Origin: Malania oleifera
Lineage: Eukaryota > Streptophyta > Magnoliopsida > Santalales > Ximeniaceae
Length of the DNA stretch: 64,000 bases
Assembly: GCF_029873635.1 (NCBI RefSeq)
Contig: NC_080422.1
Span: 57,199,889 to 57,263,888, forward strand
Reading direction: 5' to 3'
The translations under genes and the position numbers were made by a program. Positions 21,593-34,876 of this stretch are shown piece by piece (the stretch's first letter is position 1; every line of letters begins with the position of its first letter). The notes beneath the pieces are model-generated. The model had not been told where the DNA came from. It saw only the letters and a program-made list of their open reading frames with translations, and made no database searches.

Positions 21593-23824
21593 TGTAACGC
21601 CCCGACCCGTCATGTGGGGCCCGAGGTGCTCCTTTAGTGATGTCTGTGTACCTGATACCAAACTCATCATATAAAATGCAGTGAAAATAAAAGATACAAT
21701 CTCCAAAAATCCATTACCAGAGTTCTATACTACCTTTATACACAAATAAATCCATTTTCTCATAATTACATCCCATAAAACTAAACAAAAATAAAATCTC
21801 TATCTATACATACTACCTACATAAATTTACTCAACTAGCCTGACTCCTCTAGCCTACTAGACCCGATCTTTAGGATTTCCTGAAAAGACAGTTTGAAAAG
21901 TAGGGGTGAGGCATAGCTTAGTAAGGGAAAATCTAACTTAATGTCAATGTGTGACCAACATGCATTTAGTGTACAGAAAATAACATGTTCACTAAGTAGA
22001 TAAATACATTTATGAAATCATTCTTATTTTTTACCCACACAGACAATTAGCCGAGGATAAGGAAGATTACCCGCCCATACAAGTATCTTCCCTCTACTCT
22101 AATACCATTACTGCTACTAGGGCACTCACCTTTCTCAGTAAGCCCTCGAAGTTATCTTGATAATTATCTGTGTTTATATAAATTAACAAATATGCATATA
22201 AGACAATCCTTGTGACAAACACGCCATTTACTTCCCCCATGGCATGGGTTGTGCAGCTCGAAGGCTGGACTAAGCCTGGGTGATCAACCCAAACAAAGTC
22301 AAAAAAACCACATCCTCTGCAAGCACGTCTGTAGGCATTCACAACAAAGCTGTAGGTCCAACGCCCTTACTTCAACATCATGTAGGCAGTTGGCTGGGAC
22401 CCCCTACACTTCTATTTGGAATAGTGTGGGTGCATATGGTCTAACTAGTAGCGGTACCGTGCTCACAATACACTGGTCCCTAAGGTTCCTAAAGCATATC
22501 ATGCAATTTAGATAGTAGAAATCACCATTTAAAATATCAATTCACTTATATTTCCTGTTATTCCAAAAACCTAGCCCCCGACCACAAATACAATCCGGCA
22601 TATAGCTGTCAATTAAAATTCGGTCCTCGGCCATCAAATAATAATCCTGACCCTTGGCCAATCAAACAATACCTGGCCATTGGCCGTTATTTCAAACTTC
22701 AACATTTCATAATCAGTTCTAGTATTTTCGCAAGCATTTCTAGTATTTCTCAAACAATTTTGTATTTCAAAATCCCAAATCCAGATATACTAATCCATAC
22801 CAATTAAATCATCCACCACACAATTTTCCACATTTTAACATAACCATATAAACAAACAAGCTTTCCACATTCATTTTATTCAAAAATACCATACTAAATA
22901 TCCTAGATTTGTAAAATTCATTTCGAACGGTGGGTTTTCAAAATAACCTTTAATTTCTTAAATAAATATATATATATATATAACAATTTAATAAATTCAT
23001 GTTTAATAAAATCCTGACTTAACTTAATCTCCTTTATTTGATTTCCTAAAAAGCCTAATACAACTCCGACCTACGCCTCATGGTGTTCAAAACCCCTGAA
23101 CACTGAAATTCAAACTTTACAACATTATTCAACACAATCCCCAGAGTAACTTTTTCTAAAATCCCTTTAAATTCTAAATACCCTAGATAGCCTATTAAAA
23201 GCCTAAATTGTTAAACTTACCCTCGATTTAGGGTTGGTGCCCTGGAGTTCCAACTCGAAAACCCACTCCAGCTAGATTGTAAAGATTCTCCCCACGAATC
23301 TCTTGGCAATTTACGTTCGTCAATTGGGCTTAAGATTTAAGAAAAATTGAGGTAAGAGTGAGAATTGTCCATACCCCAGGAGATATACCTACATATCTCC
23401 CACGACAAATCCACTCCGATGGGAATGTCGGTGGCGGAGATAGGAACCCAACGATACTTTCCGTTTTCCGATAGGCCAAGTATTGGAGAAGAAATTGAGG
23501 AGTGTAGGAGAGAGAAAATGAAGAGACGAGAGAGTGAGCGTGAGAGATACAGAGAGGGGTGGGGGTTTTAGCTTCTCTGCAGGAAATGTTCCTGAAGGAT
23601 CTTTTGATCCTTGAGGATCCTTTTAACTTATATTATATATAATATATATTACTATAATAATAATATTATTATTATTATATTATATTATTTAATTAATAAT
23701 AATTATTTAAAATTTAAAATAATTAATTTTAAATTTTAATTTTAATTAAAATTTTTAATTATTTTTTTAAATTTAATTTCATTTTTTTTACACTTCCAAG
23801 CATATCATTTTCCAAGGCATTACG
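21593..23824 (-). mobile_element. 3' LTR of a minus-strand gypsy element (TGTAAC family)
   Basis: The left end is TGTAACGCCCCGACCCG and the right end GGCATTACG (expected TACA). TTCTCCCCTCAT, a polypurine tract when read on the minus strand, follows immediately. This fixes it as a 3' LTR with its internal region to the right. An AT-rich stretch with TATATAATATATA near 23625-23650 may include the promoter. The 23640-23760 segment is nearly pure A/T. No motif array is evident. Confidence 0.75.
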
Positions 23825-24582
23825 TTCTCCCCTCATAAAAAATTTTGTCCTCAAAATTTGTAGAATACAACCCCAAGTAAAATCCATCATTAACCTAATA
23901 AGTTTGGAGTTAATCTTGTAAACAACTCTACTAGAACAGGTAACTAACATAAATTGATGGAATTATACACCCTGTCCTAATACACCTTGCTTCAGCACGA
24001 ACACTCAACAACTTCAATTCTTATCTCCAGTCTTCCAAAGTTCTAATACCAACATTTCCTGTTTAACATAAAACTGATGCGCTCATAATGTTTGTAAAAT
24101 TAATCAGAAATGTTGTTCATGCTCTTCTTGAGTCTTTGAATACCCCCCCCAAAAAAAAAAAAAACATCCATAAAAAATTTATAATGAAATGATCCAAGTA
24201 TGGTTGAATAACTTGATTCACTATATCCATGAAAATGTAGGGTGCATTGGTAACCCCATTTGATAACACCAGAAACTTATAGCGATCTTACTGTGTACTC
24301 AATTTTGTCATTGAGATGTGTAATTCCCGATTCTTAATTAGTGATAATTTAATTGCAAATAAATCTTCAAAAATTTTGGGGTTCTACCAATTAATAAAAT
24401 AATCCACCAATCCCTAGTAGTTGATATCAATTCTTAATGTAACATGATTCAACTTCCAATAATTAATGCATAACCTCAAGATCCCATTATGTTTCTTAGT
24501 GAATAACACAAGTGCAACCTATGATGATATACTGGGTCGAATAATTCTTTGGGAAGAATATCTAAAAATTCATCATCCATGG
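23825..24582 (-). pseudogene. pol: Decayed gypsy reverse transcriptase remnant
   Basis: After the PPT, minus-strand translation with frame changes recovers pieces of a gypsy RT: LVLFTKKHNGILRLCINYWKLN (about 24400-24500), YKFLVLSNGVTNAPYIFMDIVNQ (about 24210-24290) and FNHTWI/QPYLDHF near 24180. These correspond to the LFVKKKDGS-RLCIDYRELN and FGL-NAP-FM blocks. Stops are frequent. RNase H and integrase, expected between RT and the PPT, are missing, so the internal region is deleted. The right end is cut by an LTR fragment. Confidence 0.7.
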
Positions 24583-25618
24583 GTAAAGAAATTTAGGGAT
24601 TTGTTAACTTGTATCCTTGCTAATTATTGCAAATGAACATGTATATATAGGCAAGGTGGAAATTTTGACCATTGGGGACTCAATGGGGATAATTAGAAAA
24701 GTTTCAAACAAGTTTAGAAAAAATAACCCAGTTTGCCCTTTTCAATTTTCAGTAAAAATTAATTTAACTTAAGAGATTAGGGTGCCCGGTTTGAGGTTCG
24801 GGTGTCCGAATAGAATCATTCAAAAAATTAACTTTTAACGGCTCGAGTGCTCGAAGTTAGGGTCGGTTGGCTAAACAAAAGTCATAAGCATTTTGTCTGA
24901 GGTTCGGGTGCCTGAAGCTAAGTTGGCTAACCGAACTAGCAAGTTCGGTCACTGGAAGTCTTTTTGAACGCAAAGGTTCGAGCACCGGGGTTGGTGAAAA
25001 GTGCTCTGACATGGATTCGGGTGACCGAGGAAGATATGTTCAAATTGGTTCGGTCTGCCAAACAAGAAGTCAACAATTTGACTTTGTCTGGGGTTCGGTC
25101 ACCCGAGGCATTTTAAACACCACAGGTTCGGTTGCTTGAGCTCTCTCAAGATTTTCAATTAAAGTCCAATTTTGCTTTATTTAATTCCCCTGATTATGTA
25201 AATGATATGGGGACTGTTTGTGCATTTTTTTAGGGACCTAAGGACTTTCTATCCTACCCAAAAAATTTGGCGTCGGTCGACCAAATCCCTAAGATCTTTC
25301 TATGGTCTTTATAGGTACCTAAATTCCAACTAGGGTCGATTTGAGCATACCTACCTATCATGCATGATGCAAATTATGACAAGCCATAGGAGTGTAGAGT
25401 CCATAATGAAGTTACATTCAAAAATGAAGAAAATGAATAATAATTACAAATACAACATAGATTTCTTCATTGTTCTACTTGATCACCATACTCCATCATG
25501 ATATGTCTTTCAGTTCGAGTACACACGTAGGCTGAACCTGCATGCAAGCCTTAGTGCAACCATCAGTACCAAAAATATTTATCATTATCAAAACTGGGTG
25601 TGACCTATCAGGTCAACA
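24583..25618 (-). mobile_element. Truncated Sirevirus-like LTR (U3 through TATA)
   Basis: Reverse complement of the LTR family at 10985 and 31075. The start TGTTGACCTGATAGGTC lies at 25618 and homology runs leftward to just past the TATATATA box near 24640, where it abuts the gypsy RT remnant. The array of GGTTCGGGTG-CCGAA-like motifs (24780-25150) is well preserved, for example TTCGGGTGACCGAGG and TTCGGTCACCCGAGG. Leader and U5 are missing. Confidence 0.8.
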
Positions 25619-27546
25619 ACTCTCTTCTAGGTTGAGTATTAGAGTTATTCTACTTGGAATTGAAATTGGGTGGATTTGAAGTGTTGGCTAGTTGATTGGA
25701 AATTATTGAGTTGTACAGGTGCAAATGGCTTGGTTTGTTTGATTTTGTCCTTTTTCTTCAGACATGACACTAAATTCCATTTCTTTCTTCTCTTTATTGA
25801 TGAATGTCTTCTTTGTAGCGACTTGCTTAACTATTTTTAGTGCAGTATGATCAATTTGCTTTCTTGATTTCAAATAATTTCAATTCTCTCACCAATTGCC
25901 ACAACTTTTGTGAAGTTGGATAATCTTTGTTGAATTAACTTATTATAGTACATTCCCTTCAATGTCCCAACAAAGGTGCTCACTCTCTCTATCTCAGATA
26001 ATGGTGGATTCACTTGTGTTGTATCCTCCTTCCCTCTTTGTGCATAATACTTGAAAGTTTTAGATCTTCTATTCTCCATATATTTCAAACTTATCTAGTC
26101 TATTTCCATATTTGCACTAATTGATATTGATTTAAAAACATGTAAGCAAAGCCCCTCCATTTCTAGATCTTGCTTTTTTCTAGTGAGGCACACCACCTTG
26201 ATGCAAGTTTGGTTAGACTTTCGTGGAAGATATGCATGACTAACTTCTGATTCTTTAATTATGGTGCCATTTTTATTGCATATATTTGCAGATATATCTT
26301 GGGACAACTCATGCCATTATATTTGTCAAATTTTAGAGCCTTAAACTCTTTTGGAAGTACCACATTGATGGAGGGACAAAGAATTTTAAAGTCACGCACT
26401 CCTTCATTTTGTATTCCTTAGAAAAATCATAGTTTCTCATTAGTATATACCATATGATCCTTATCTCCTTCCAACTTATTCTCTACTTCTTTAGTCTTAG
26501 TTGGCTTTGATAGCTCAAAGTTGGTTCGTTTCCTGATTATGATTATGAATATTGGTTCTTGTGAAATGTGTTGAGCAACTTGAGTTTTATCAATAAAGGA
26601 TTCCTTACCCATTGTAAGTTGAACTAGGTCCACTATCGATTTTCCAAAGCCTTAATTCTCTTGTCCATTAGAGACTCTTTTTGATGGCTAGATTCTAGTG
26701 TCTTCATGCTTTGTGATCAAGCGCTTGTAATGATTGGATCATCGGTTGCTTGATATTTTTATTAGGTTATAGGTTGCTTGATATTTTTCCTTCATTCATT
26801 GAACTTTGATTGAACTTGTTCAGCATATGATATAAATTAATACATGTGCAAAGAGAAAGAAAATAAAACTTAAGGCACACAACATATAGAACTGAATTGC
26901 ATAATGGACATAGCCAAGTGGGTCCCTGATTTGATAAGAAGAAAATGCCATTTTATTCCATCAGGAATTCAAAATACAATTATTCATTAGTGGGGAGTGA
27001 TTTTTCCTTCTCTTCCTTATATTCATCCCTAGCCTTCTTGAAGTATGCTAACACATAAGTCATTACATCATAAACATCTGGAGACCTACTCTGGATCATT
27101 CCGTCTAGCACACCCTTAACCATAAGGTAAAGCTTTTGAGGCTGACTTGCCAATTTACTAGAGGATGGGATCTAAGGCAAGCAGTCTTTCCTAAATGGCA
27201 TGATAAACTATAATTATGATCTAGAGCTTGTCCTAAGACTCCTCCTCATATGCCTAATTACTGAGATAGTTGCTTGTCCATATTTATGATGATCCACTTT
27301 AACTCCTGCATGCATTTTTCTATGCTGCCATTTCCTCTATCTATCCATGAACGTTTGCCTTAGCTTCCCATAGCTTGTTCCCCTAGTCTTGGTTCAAAGC
27401 TAGGAATCTATGTATTTTCCTTTCTAAGTCCTTTATTTTGGATTCTTTCTTTACTAGCTTATACTTTTCTGCTTCCTACTCAGTTTATGTTTTGTTTAGC
27501 TCTTGGTTTACCTCGATTAATTCATTCAATTCATCTCGAAGCTTCC
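25619..27546 (-). pseudogene. DUF7745/gag-type element, 3' half (coiled coil and gag-like)
   Basis: Minus-strand pieces read consistently. A charged helical segment rich in Lys/Glu/Asn lies near 27370-27546. SKLASQPQKLYLMVKGVLDGMIQSR leads into YDVMTYVLAYFKKARDEYKEEKEK near 27000-27150. A gag-like block, RGKEDTTQVNPPLSEIERV then FVGTLKGMYYNKL then FTKVVAIGERIE, lies at 25870-26060. The last block matches the QRWRDLA-QV-PPL-E-E...FADLV-AGERIE pattern of plant gypsy gag proteins that follow DUF7745-like domains. Stops and frame changes are numerous. Its upstream half is at 59103-60480. The 31.5-kb element between them was inserted with TSD CTTCC. Confidence 0.65.
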
Positions 27547-28895
27547 TGGTAGGCTTGCCAAGGCTTGGGTCCTGAACTAGCGAAGGTAATATTTATAAAC
27601 CTAACTAATCCTAAGTTCAGTAGAACAATAAGTAAGTCTAGTATCGATCTCAAGGACTAAGTGCAGTAGCTTACCAAGTTAACTTGGTTTACTATTCTGG
27701 AACAAGAAGAAAAGATGGAATTTGGGTTTTTATATTAAACTACGAAAGCAATTAAAATTGAATCGAATTCATATGGAAAATCAAGTCTTTGGTTATGAAT
27801 CCACCTTGGTTGATACACGATAACTAGATTCGTTCAATTATCCATACTAGGGTTTCAACGGCCAAGGTATCTACTCGAGTAGCATAGCGTAGCCCGGTTC
27901 GCACCAATTGTATGGAGCATGATTGGGAGAATGGGGTATACCCTATGTAGAGAACATGGATTCTTCTCTAAGAATAGTACCCTATTATGCAAAATTAATT
28001 GAATCCTAGCTATGCTGCTTTTACCTAGGGTTTTATCACAACCAAAGAAGTAGAGAAATTAGCTACCTATAGTGCATGAAATCAAAAGTAAAGACAAGTT
28101 ATTGAAAAAAAAATTGAAAGCATGAATTTTATTGAAATTCAGAATTGAATCAAAGCAAGAATTGAAATACAATTGAAATTGCAGCTTGAAATTAAACAAA
28201 GCAATGTAAATAGAGAAGTAAAAGAAAACTAATCTAATTGGCTCATAACAGAACTGGAGGGACTAGAGCGACCAAAGAGGAACCAAAGAGGAACCCCTAA
28301 TCATATGTTTGAAGTTTTATTTTATACCCATTATGGTTTACACACGATCGAATTCAAATCAAAAAACTTTTGCCCAAAATCTCGAGCAGCAGATTTTTGA
28401 ACTCGATAATAATTGACCTGGTCGCACCCCAAGTTCTCCTGGTCATGCCCTAGTCAAACAATTCTGGAAAATCTTCAATTTATTCATTTCTTCTCTTGAT
28501 GGCATAGTAGACAAGGTCGCACATCCAAGGTATCTGGTCATGCCCTGGTCAAGGCATTTTGTGAATCTTGCTTCTTAGTCAGTACTTTGGAGTCTTCTAG
28601 CAAGACCGAGTCGCCCCTTGGCATTGTCACACCACATAGTCAAGCAGGGACATGCTGCTGTAGTTGAATCAAGGCCTTGGAGATATGGCCAAGCACTTAG
28701 TCGAGCCTTGTGCTTCCAAGTTTCTCCATTCACTCCTTGCACTACTTAACTCCTTGATTTAAGCTCCAATTTCCCAAAACATCAAACACACAACGTGTAA
28801 CTCTGAACAATGATAAGAAGGGGTAATTACAAAGTAAATAAGAATATCACATAGGTAAATAAGGGCCTAAAAGAACATATTTAAGAAGCACATCA
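27547..28895 (-). mobile_element. 3' LTR of the Athila-like element
   Basis: Matches 57740-59102 along its length. On the minus strand a TATAAAATA box lies near 28318-28330. Upstream of it (28385-28690) is an array of GGTCGCACC, CTGGTCATGCCCTGGTCAA and GTCGAGCC-like units. The left end TGGTAGGC and right end CATCA are identical in both copies. Confidence 0.9.
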
Positions 28896-30439
28896 CAACC
28901 CCCAACTTACACTTTACTAGTCCTCGAGCAAAGAAAAACTAAAGAAAAAACCTACAAAAGAGAAATAAATTCCTAACTATGTCCTCTTTCATGGAAACAT
29001 GATTGCATTTACCATATGCAACAAGGCTTTAAACCCCTAGGTGCCCCTAGTGGAGGAGTTAGAGTCTCGTGAGGGTTTCCAGGGTGATACCCACAAACAC
29101 CTATCCCAATGAAGAGCAATCCTAAGCTCAAATAAGTAATACAACTATAACACTTCACATAAAGATATATAACATCATTACAAACATGCTCCTCTACAAA
29201 TAAATTTGTTATAAATACAAATCCAAAGAAAATAACCCATACATGACTCAACAAGATATAGTCATCAAGAAATCATAACCCTCAGAGAATCAATCATTAA
29301 TTCATATTCATAGTTAATGTCATTATATAAATATTAGTATAAACAAGCATCATCACAAGGCATGTGTAAAGTGAATGACTCATTTCACTTAGATAATCCT
29401 AGAACACCTATAGAATGGTTGTCTTGACTCAGCCTTGCTGATATACTCTAAAAAACATTCGTGGAAATAGGGTCACTCTCGTATGTGAGGAAAAACTTGC
29501 ATGGTCAAACATCTCACATACATCAAGGAACCTATGAAGAAAATGGAGCAAACTAGTCTCAAGAGAATGGAATCTAGCCTAATATCGAGGTGTTGGGTCC
29601 TTCACCCTAGTGCATTATCACCTACTCACCACATCCTACCAACACAACCCTAGATCAACAATTGACAAACAACATGTGATACCATCCATATGCATCAGAG
29701 CACCCTGAAGATACTTGATACTTGCAGTAATGTGATGTCACTAGCTTGGCCATTCTATTTTGTTTTTATTCTTTCTTTTGTTTCTTGGAGCAGACATCTA
29801 TATTATTTTTTCATCATTTTCTTTTTTTCCCTTTCTTTTCTGCTCATCACTTTTCTCTTCTTTGTTTTTCTCTTTCATGGCCAGCAAGGACAATCAATAC
29901 AATTTTATATGATCTTCATGCTACCGATAGGAGACTAAACTTGAAAAGAGAGTTCATGAATTATGCTTATCTCTAGGGGTGGCTTAATATTCATGTATTG
30001 AGTAGACTACAAGACCTAGGTTTATATCTCCCCACTAGACATCACCTCTAGGCTAGAAAATGCAAATATTGAGACTAGCATACAAAGAGTATCCTAAGAA
30101 GAATGGTTGAGTTTCATAAACTCAGAGTTCATGTAAATAAATCTAAAAAAAAAATGAAAGGCTCAACAAAATCCTCACAAGGTGTCATAGTAACCATATT
30201 TGTTCTCTCAGTACTCACAAGGAAACCTAAATAAAACAAATCATGTGTAAGTGTGACTAAGCTTCGTAATATACCATGTAAATACCAAAACTTATATAAC
30301 CAAACTAAAACTTAATGAACTACCATTTAACTCTCATTGAGTTTCCAAAAAAGGAAAACTGACTATACCTCATGAAACTATGCGCAAACAGTTCACTTTA
30401 TCATCAATGGCCATAATAAAGCCATATATTATGCCTACA
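28896..30439 (-). other. PPT and 3' non-coding region of the Athila-like element
   Basis: 28896-28908 reads AAGTTGGGGGTTG on the minus strand and abuts the 3' LTR, so it is the PPT. The next 1.5 kb has no coding signal that I can defend. It includes a T-rich plus-strand stretch at 29740-29880 which gives hydrophobic spurious frames. Protease coding starts at 30440, so RT, RNase H and integrase are absent. Confidence 0.7.
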
Positions 30440-31069
30440 CTAGATGCATGCATTAACCATGGCTAAGAATGGTCGACCCAGGAGGACAGGGATCTATTTT
30501 TTGGCTGGGTCAATAGGTTCCATGTCTAAGACAACAAAGTTAACTGGAAAAAAGAATGTATCGACCTTCACTAGGATATCCTTGACAACACCCCAGGGTA
30601 CTTTCACAGATCGATTAACGAAGCTCAAAGTGACTAGGGTAGGCTTAATCTCTTCTAGACCAAATTGTTTGTAGACTGACTAGCGAAAGAGGTTCACACT
30701 CACTCCCAAATCTAGAAGGGTCCTATTGATGGTGTAATCGTCGATTGTACATGTGATGGTGGCAGTGTTGGGGTCCTTAAGTTTTTTAGGATTGTGACCT
30801 AAAAGAATGGAGCTCACATTCTCGGTCAACCTGACTTTCTTATTCATATGCACTTGATATTTGACTTTTCAATACTTAAACATGTCCATCATGGACTCTA
30901 CATTTGCTTCCTTCTTGGACTTGGAGTTCAAGTTAATAGTTGCACGATATTACACTACATGAACATTGTGGGGCAATGCTCCATCATTGGAGTAGGTGGA
31001 CATCACAAGATTACTCACTGGATTGGAGTAATAAGGGTTGAATGGTTCAACAATAGGCTCTACCCTAAT
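30440..31069 (-). pseudogene. pol: Aspartic protease of the Athila-like element
   Basis: On the minus strand TENVSSILLGHNPKKLKDPNTAT leads into TCTIDDYTINRTLLDLGVSVNLF, with the retropepsin active site DLG-(V)-S near 30695-30715, where Athila relatives usually have DLGAS. It continues through YKQFGLEEIKPTLVTLSF and the flap-like region to PVLLGRPFLA near 30455-30490, the conserved second half of the fold. It would cleave Gag-Pol inside particles. Stops are present and the frame ends just after GRPFLA-VNACI, where RT should follow but does not. Upstream, Gag continues at 33137-33404 and 56177-57657 once the nested insertions are removed. Confidence 0.82.
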
Positions 31070-31074
31070 CTTCT

Positions 31075-33136
31075 TGTTAGCTTTGGTGTATTCCTAAGAG
31101 GGGGGTGAATTGTGCATTTAAAAATTATTGCCTTGGTCAATCGGTTTAACAACAGTATTACTCAACCTAGGGTCTATCTATACAATTATAAACCCAATCA
31201 TTCACAATAGTAAAATATAAACATTCATGTGCTGGAATTTAAAATGCGAAAATTAAAAGCGTGCACAAGAAATGTTATCGGGGTTTGGCAAACTATGCCT
31301 ACGTCCCCACCTCTAGCTCGTAAGCCTAAGGATTCGACTAATGCTCACTTAACGGGTGGAGCGGCACCTAATACAACTAGGTCAATTAGCACAGGACTGA
31401 CCTCAACCTTTACAAATTCTCCTTGCGGGGTGGAGAAGGCCCTAGGTCAAATTCACAGGGCTGACCCTAACCTGATCCTTCCGGGCTAGATCAAGCCCCC
31501 TCAAGCCACGCTTGGAAATACAGCAGTATTTTTCACAACATAACTAGTACAGTGATTATGCTTCTTAAGTAAAGTAGATATGTACCCCAATACACACATT
31601 ATACTCAATCAATCACACATAAACAATATAGGAAATGTAAGCTCAGTGATGTGATTTTATGCAAGCAACACTCAACAAGGTATTATCACTAATATGCTCA
31701 AGAGTGTTCTAATCAAGCTATTTCTTTGAAATAGTAAACATCAAATCTCAATAATGAATTAGAGTTTCAAAGATGCTAATCAAATATTCAAGCTGACTCA
31801 AAATATTTTCCTTAAATGAAATAGGCACAAGAGTAGTTTGAAAATTTTATAGCTTTGTAAAAATATTTTTGCACACAAAATATAAGCTCTAATGAGTCTT
31901 GCAATGACAATGCAAAGACCCACTTAGTTATAAGAGTTTTCCCACACAAATATTTATCAAATAAAATCGGGGGAAAAATCAAGCTAAACCCTCAATATGA
32001 AAATCACAAGCATAAGAGCAAGTAAGGGTTTTTAGAAAAATGGAGTAATTAATAAAACACTCACAAAGCAATATTTCTCAAAGGAATGGAAGTATTATGA
32101 GTGTATGCGGTTGGAATGAACAAATAGGGTTTAGGAAATTTGAGAGAATTTTTGGCTAATCCTATTTGCTAATCATGCCTTAATTTTGCAAATGAAGAGA
32201 TATATATAGGCATAGGCAAAAGTATGACCGTTGGGGACACCAAGGGTATTCTTAAAATTTTTTTAAAATGGTTTAGGAAAATAAACCCTGTTTAATTAAA
32301 TTCAACCCCGGTAAAAAATAATTTAACCCGCGAGATTCGGGTTCCTGGTATGAGGTTTAGCTGCCCGAATATACTTAGTCAGAAATTCAATTTTTAAACG
32401 TTCGGGAGCCTGAAGTCAGCGTTGGTTGGTTGAACCAAAGACAGAAACATTTTTTCTGCAGTTTAGGTGCCCGTAGCTGAGTTTGGTTATCTGAACTAGC
32501 AAGTTCGGTCACCTGAGGCCTTTTTGAACGTGAAGGTTCAGGTGCCCGGGTTGGTGAAAAGCACTCTGACATGGGTTTGGTCGACCGAGGGCGATGCGCT
32601 CATTTCTGGTTCCGTCGCCCAAAACTAGGTCAACCCGTTGACTTCGTAGCGGTTTGGGAGCTCAAGGTGTTTTGAACACGATGGGTTCGATCACCGGACC
32701 TCTCACAAATTTTTGCCTATTTAGTCCATTTTTAAGCCAATTGATTCCCTTGATTATGTAAGTGATATGGGGACTATTTGTGCATTTGTTTAAGGACCTA
32801 AGGTCTATCTATCCTACTGGAAAAATTCGGCGTCAGTCGACCGAAGGTCATTCGGTTCTTATGGTCAGTCTATGGCATTTCTGAGCTTACAAACCTACAT
32901 GCATGACATGCAGAGATTATTACAGACCATATCCCTAGTTACTATTATAGACCCATATTACATTATTTGACTTTACAATATGAAGCAGAATCTTTAGGGT
33001 CTTTAGGCTTCATTTCAGGTTGCCGCATGCCATTATATGAGTATTTGCCAATAAGAACCTACACACAAATTTGGCAACCATTAAATACCTGAGTATTTGT
33101 CATAATCAAAATAGGGTATGACCCATGCAGTCAACA
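31075..33136 (-). mobile_element. Solo Sirevirus-like LTR, TSD CTTCT
   Basis: Minus-strand LTR from TGTTGACTGCATGGG (33136) to ...ACACCAAAGCTAACA (31075), flanked by perfect CTTCT at 31070-31074 and 33137-33141. It is the same family as the 5' LTR at 10985. A TATATATA box lies near 32201-32208. The array with consensus TTCGGGTGCCCGAA/GGTCGACCGA is at 32330-32710, the leader hairpin at about 31313-31334, and GGACGTAGGC on the minus strand near 31300. There is no internal sequence, so it is a solo LTR inside the Athila-like gag-pro region. Confidence 0.92.
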
Positions 33137-33404
33137 CTTCTCCTTACCCTTACCTTGGTCCAACTTTTCTCCGATTTTGTTATCTACCATCCTACCACTC
33201 CTAAGAATGGTCACGGCTTAGGTCGACTCAGGGTAAGCCGAATGACTAGAATTTGGCTCATTTTTTACACCATATTGGCCTTTTAGATTAACAAGGGGCT
33301 GGCTCGCCAACTTACCCTCATCCCGCTGACTCAAAGATGTAGCTAGTTGGCCCATGGTGGCCTCTAGCTTCGCTATGGATTGAGAGTGGGAATGGATTAA
33401 TTGC
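33137..33404 (-). pseudogene. gag: Athila-like gag, C-terminal segment
   Basis: The minus strand reads HSHSQSIAKLEATMGQLATSLSQRDEGKLASQPLVNLKGQYGV and then TILRSGRMVDNKIGEKLDQ. This is the conserved C-terminal segment of Athila-lineage Gag before the protease (compare TLRSGK near 630 in another element). It is the 268-bp bridge between two independent nested insertions, and its reading continues on both sides when these are removed. One stop interrupts it. Confidence 0.85.
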
Positions 33405-33925
33405 TGTTGGCCTTACAAGGCTTAATATCCTATTTTGATTCTAACAAATAAGAGAAACTTAACATATTTGGTTGAGTAATTGTATTTCAGGACTCACAAG
33501 GATCAAGCATGTAAAAGCAAAGTCAAGGATCCATTACAAGCTTATACCTCAAAGAAGGATGATCATATGAAGTTTAAAGCATAGATTTCAAAATGAAATT
33601 TTAAAGCTTGAAGAATATGAGACAAAGCTTAAAAGTATATCAAAGCTTGAAGAAAAGCAAAAGAGACAAAAGAAAGCAAAACAAGAGAGCTCAAAGAAAA
33701 GACAAGCATGAAGACTCATGCGCCAAGAATGTTCAAAGTCTTAGAAGTCTTTATGTAAGTGCTTTATAATTTAAATATCTTTTGAAATATTATTGAAGCT
33801 CTTTAGGGGATATTTATGGACTTAGAGACCTATTTTAAAACCCCGAAAAATGTTTTATGAAATATCAAAGAAAGAGAGCAAAACAAATTTTGAAAACTAA
33901 GAATGAAAAACTAGAAAAATGAACT

Positions 33926-34336
33926 GGTCAGCCGACTGACCAGATTACACTGGGTTTACTCAGCCGACTGACCAGAATACAATAATTAAATAAATTGCCC
34001 AGCTGACTGACCAAATGTACTAACTTTACTGTGCCGACTGACAAGTCCAGCCGACTAACATTTTTGAACGTGGTTGAGTTAGCTGACTGATGTTTTAATG
34101 AAATTAATTTCTGGCATACACAAAGGTATCAATTGCCTGTCCAGCCAACTGACCCTATGAAAATTGCCTACTCAGTCGCCTGTCCAGCCAACTAACTTTA
34201 TGAGAATTTGAATTTTTGAACTTAAATGGGAAATTTCTAAAAATTAGTTTTTCAAACGTAAATGTTATAAAAACTTGGGGGACACTCCAAGCAACGTGGA
34301 GAATAAGGAAAATCTTCCTAAAAAACTCTATAAATA
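33926..34336 (+). promoter_or_regulatory. GGTCAGCCGACTGACC array and TATA box
   Basis: The first unit, GGTCAGCCGACTGACC (33926-33941), is a near-perfect palindrome. Variants follow at 33961 (CAGCCGACTGACC), 33999 (CAGCTGACTGACC), 34033 (GCCGACTGAC), 34050 (CAGCCGACTAAC), 34079 (TAGCTGACTGATG), 34142 (CAGCCAACTGACC) and 34173-34197 (two units). TATAAATA is at 34329. The same 16-mer occurs again in the internal region at 41711. Confidence 0.7.
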
Positions 34337-34842
34337 CATGGTTTTATATATTAAACTACACAAAAAAGAGCCAAAAAATTAAAAAATCTACTGAAAGTTA
34401 TCTTGCAAACTGGCTGTTCCCTATTGCTTAAATCCTTGCCCAGCTGATATTGTTGAATTTTTGAAAAAGCTGATCTTCCTAATTTATTCCTATTGCTAAT
34501 CCTTATCTAAGAAGAATATTGATGAATTCTCTACTTGAGCTTCAATTCTATTTCATCTTCATATTTTATTCTTGAAGTACATAGTGTTGAATTTGTACTA
34601 ATCTATTCTATTTTGAGAGTGTTCTTGTACACAGTGTTTATGTCATATATTTTGTAATTATTGGATGAATTGAGGTGTTTGGATCATTGGCTAAGCATGG
34701 GGTATCGCTTAGAGAGGTGCTGCTCTAGCCTAATTGAAAGAGTGACCGAGTGAAGGATATCACTTGGAGAGGCTGGCTCTAGCCTACTGAAGGAGTACGT
34801 TATGGTGTTGTTCTGCTCGGAAAGGGACTAGTTTTAGTGAAT

Positions 34843-34876
34843 CCTTTGGTGGTTTTCCTAAGGCGAGGACGTAGGC
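34843..34876 (+). promoter_or_regulatory. Conserved leader hairpin and GGACGTAGGC
   Basis: CCTTTGG (34843-34849) pairs with CCTAAGG (34857-34863) with one T-T mismatch, then GCGAGGACGTAGGC. In the solo LTR of a relative (36912-36933, minus) the stem CCTTTGG/CCAAAGG is perfect. The 3' LTR copy (about 55518-55538) keeps pairing with G-U pairs. Confidence 0.55.

Noticed and set aside
22094-22515. Short frames on both strands with several Cys
   Set aside because: They lie within the gypsy LTR 21593-23824, with no recognisable domain.
29690-29976. Hydrophobic plus-strand frames suggesting a membrane protein
   Set aside because: T-rich 3' non-coding region of the Athila-like element. Two overlapping frames are equally hydrophobic and there is no conserved motif.
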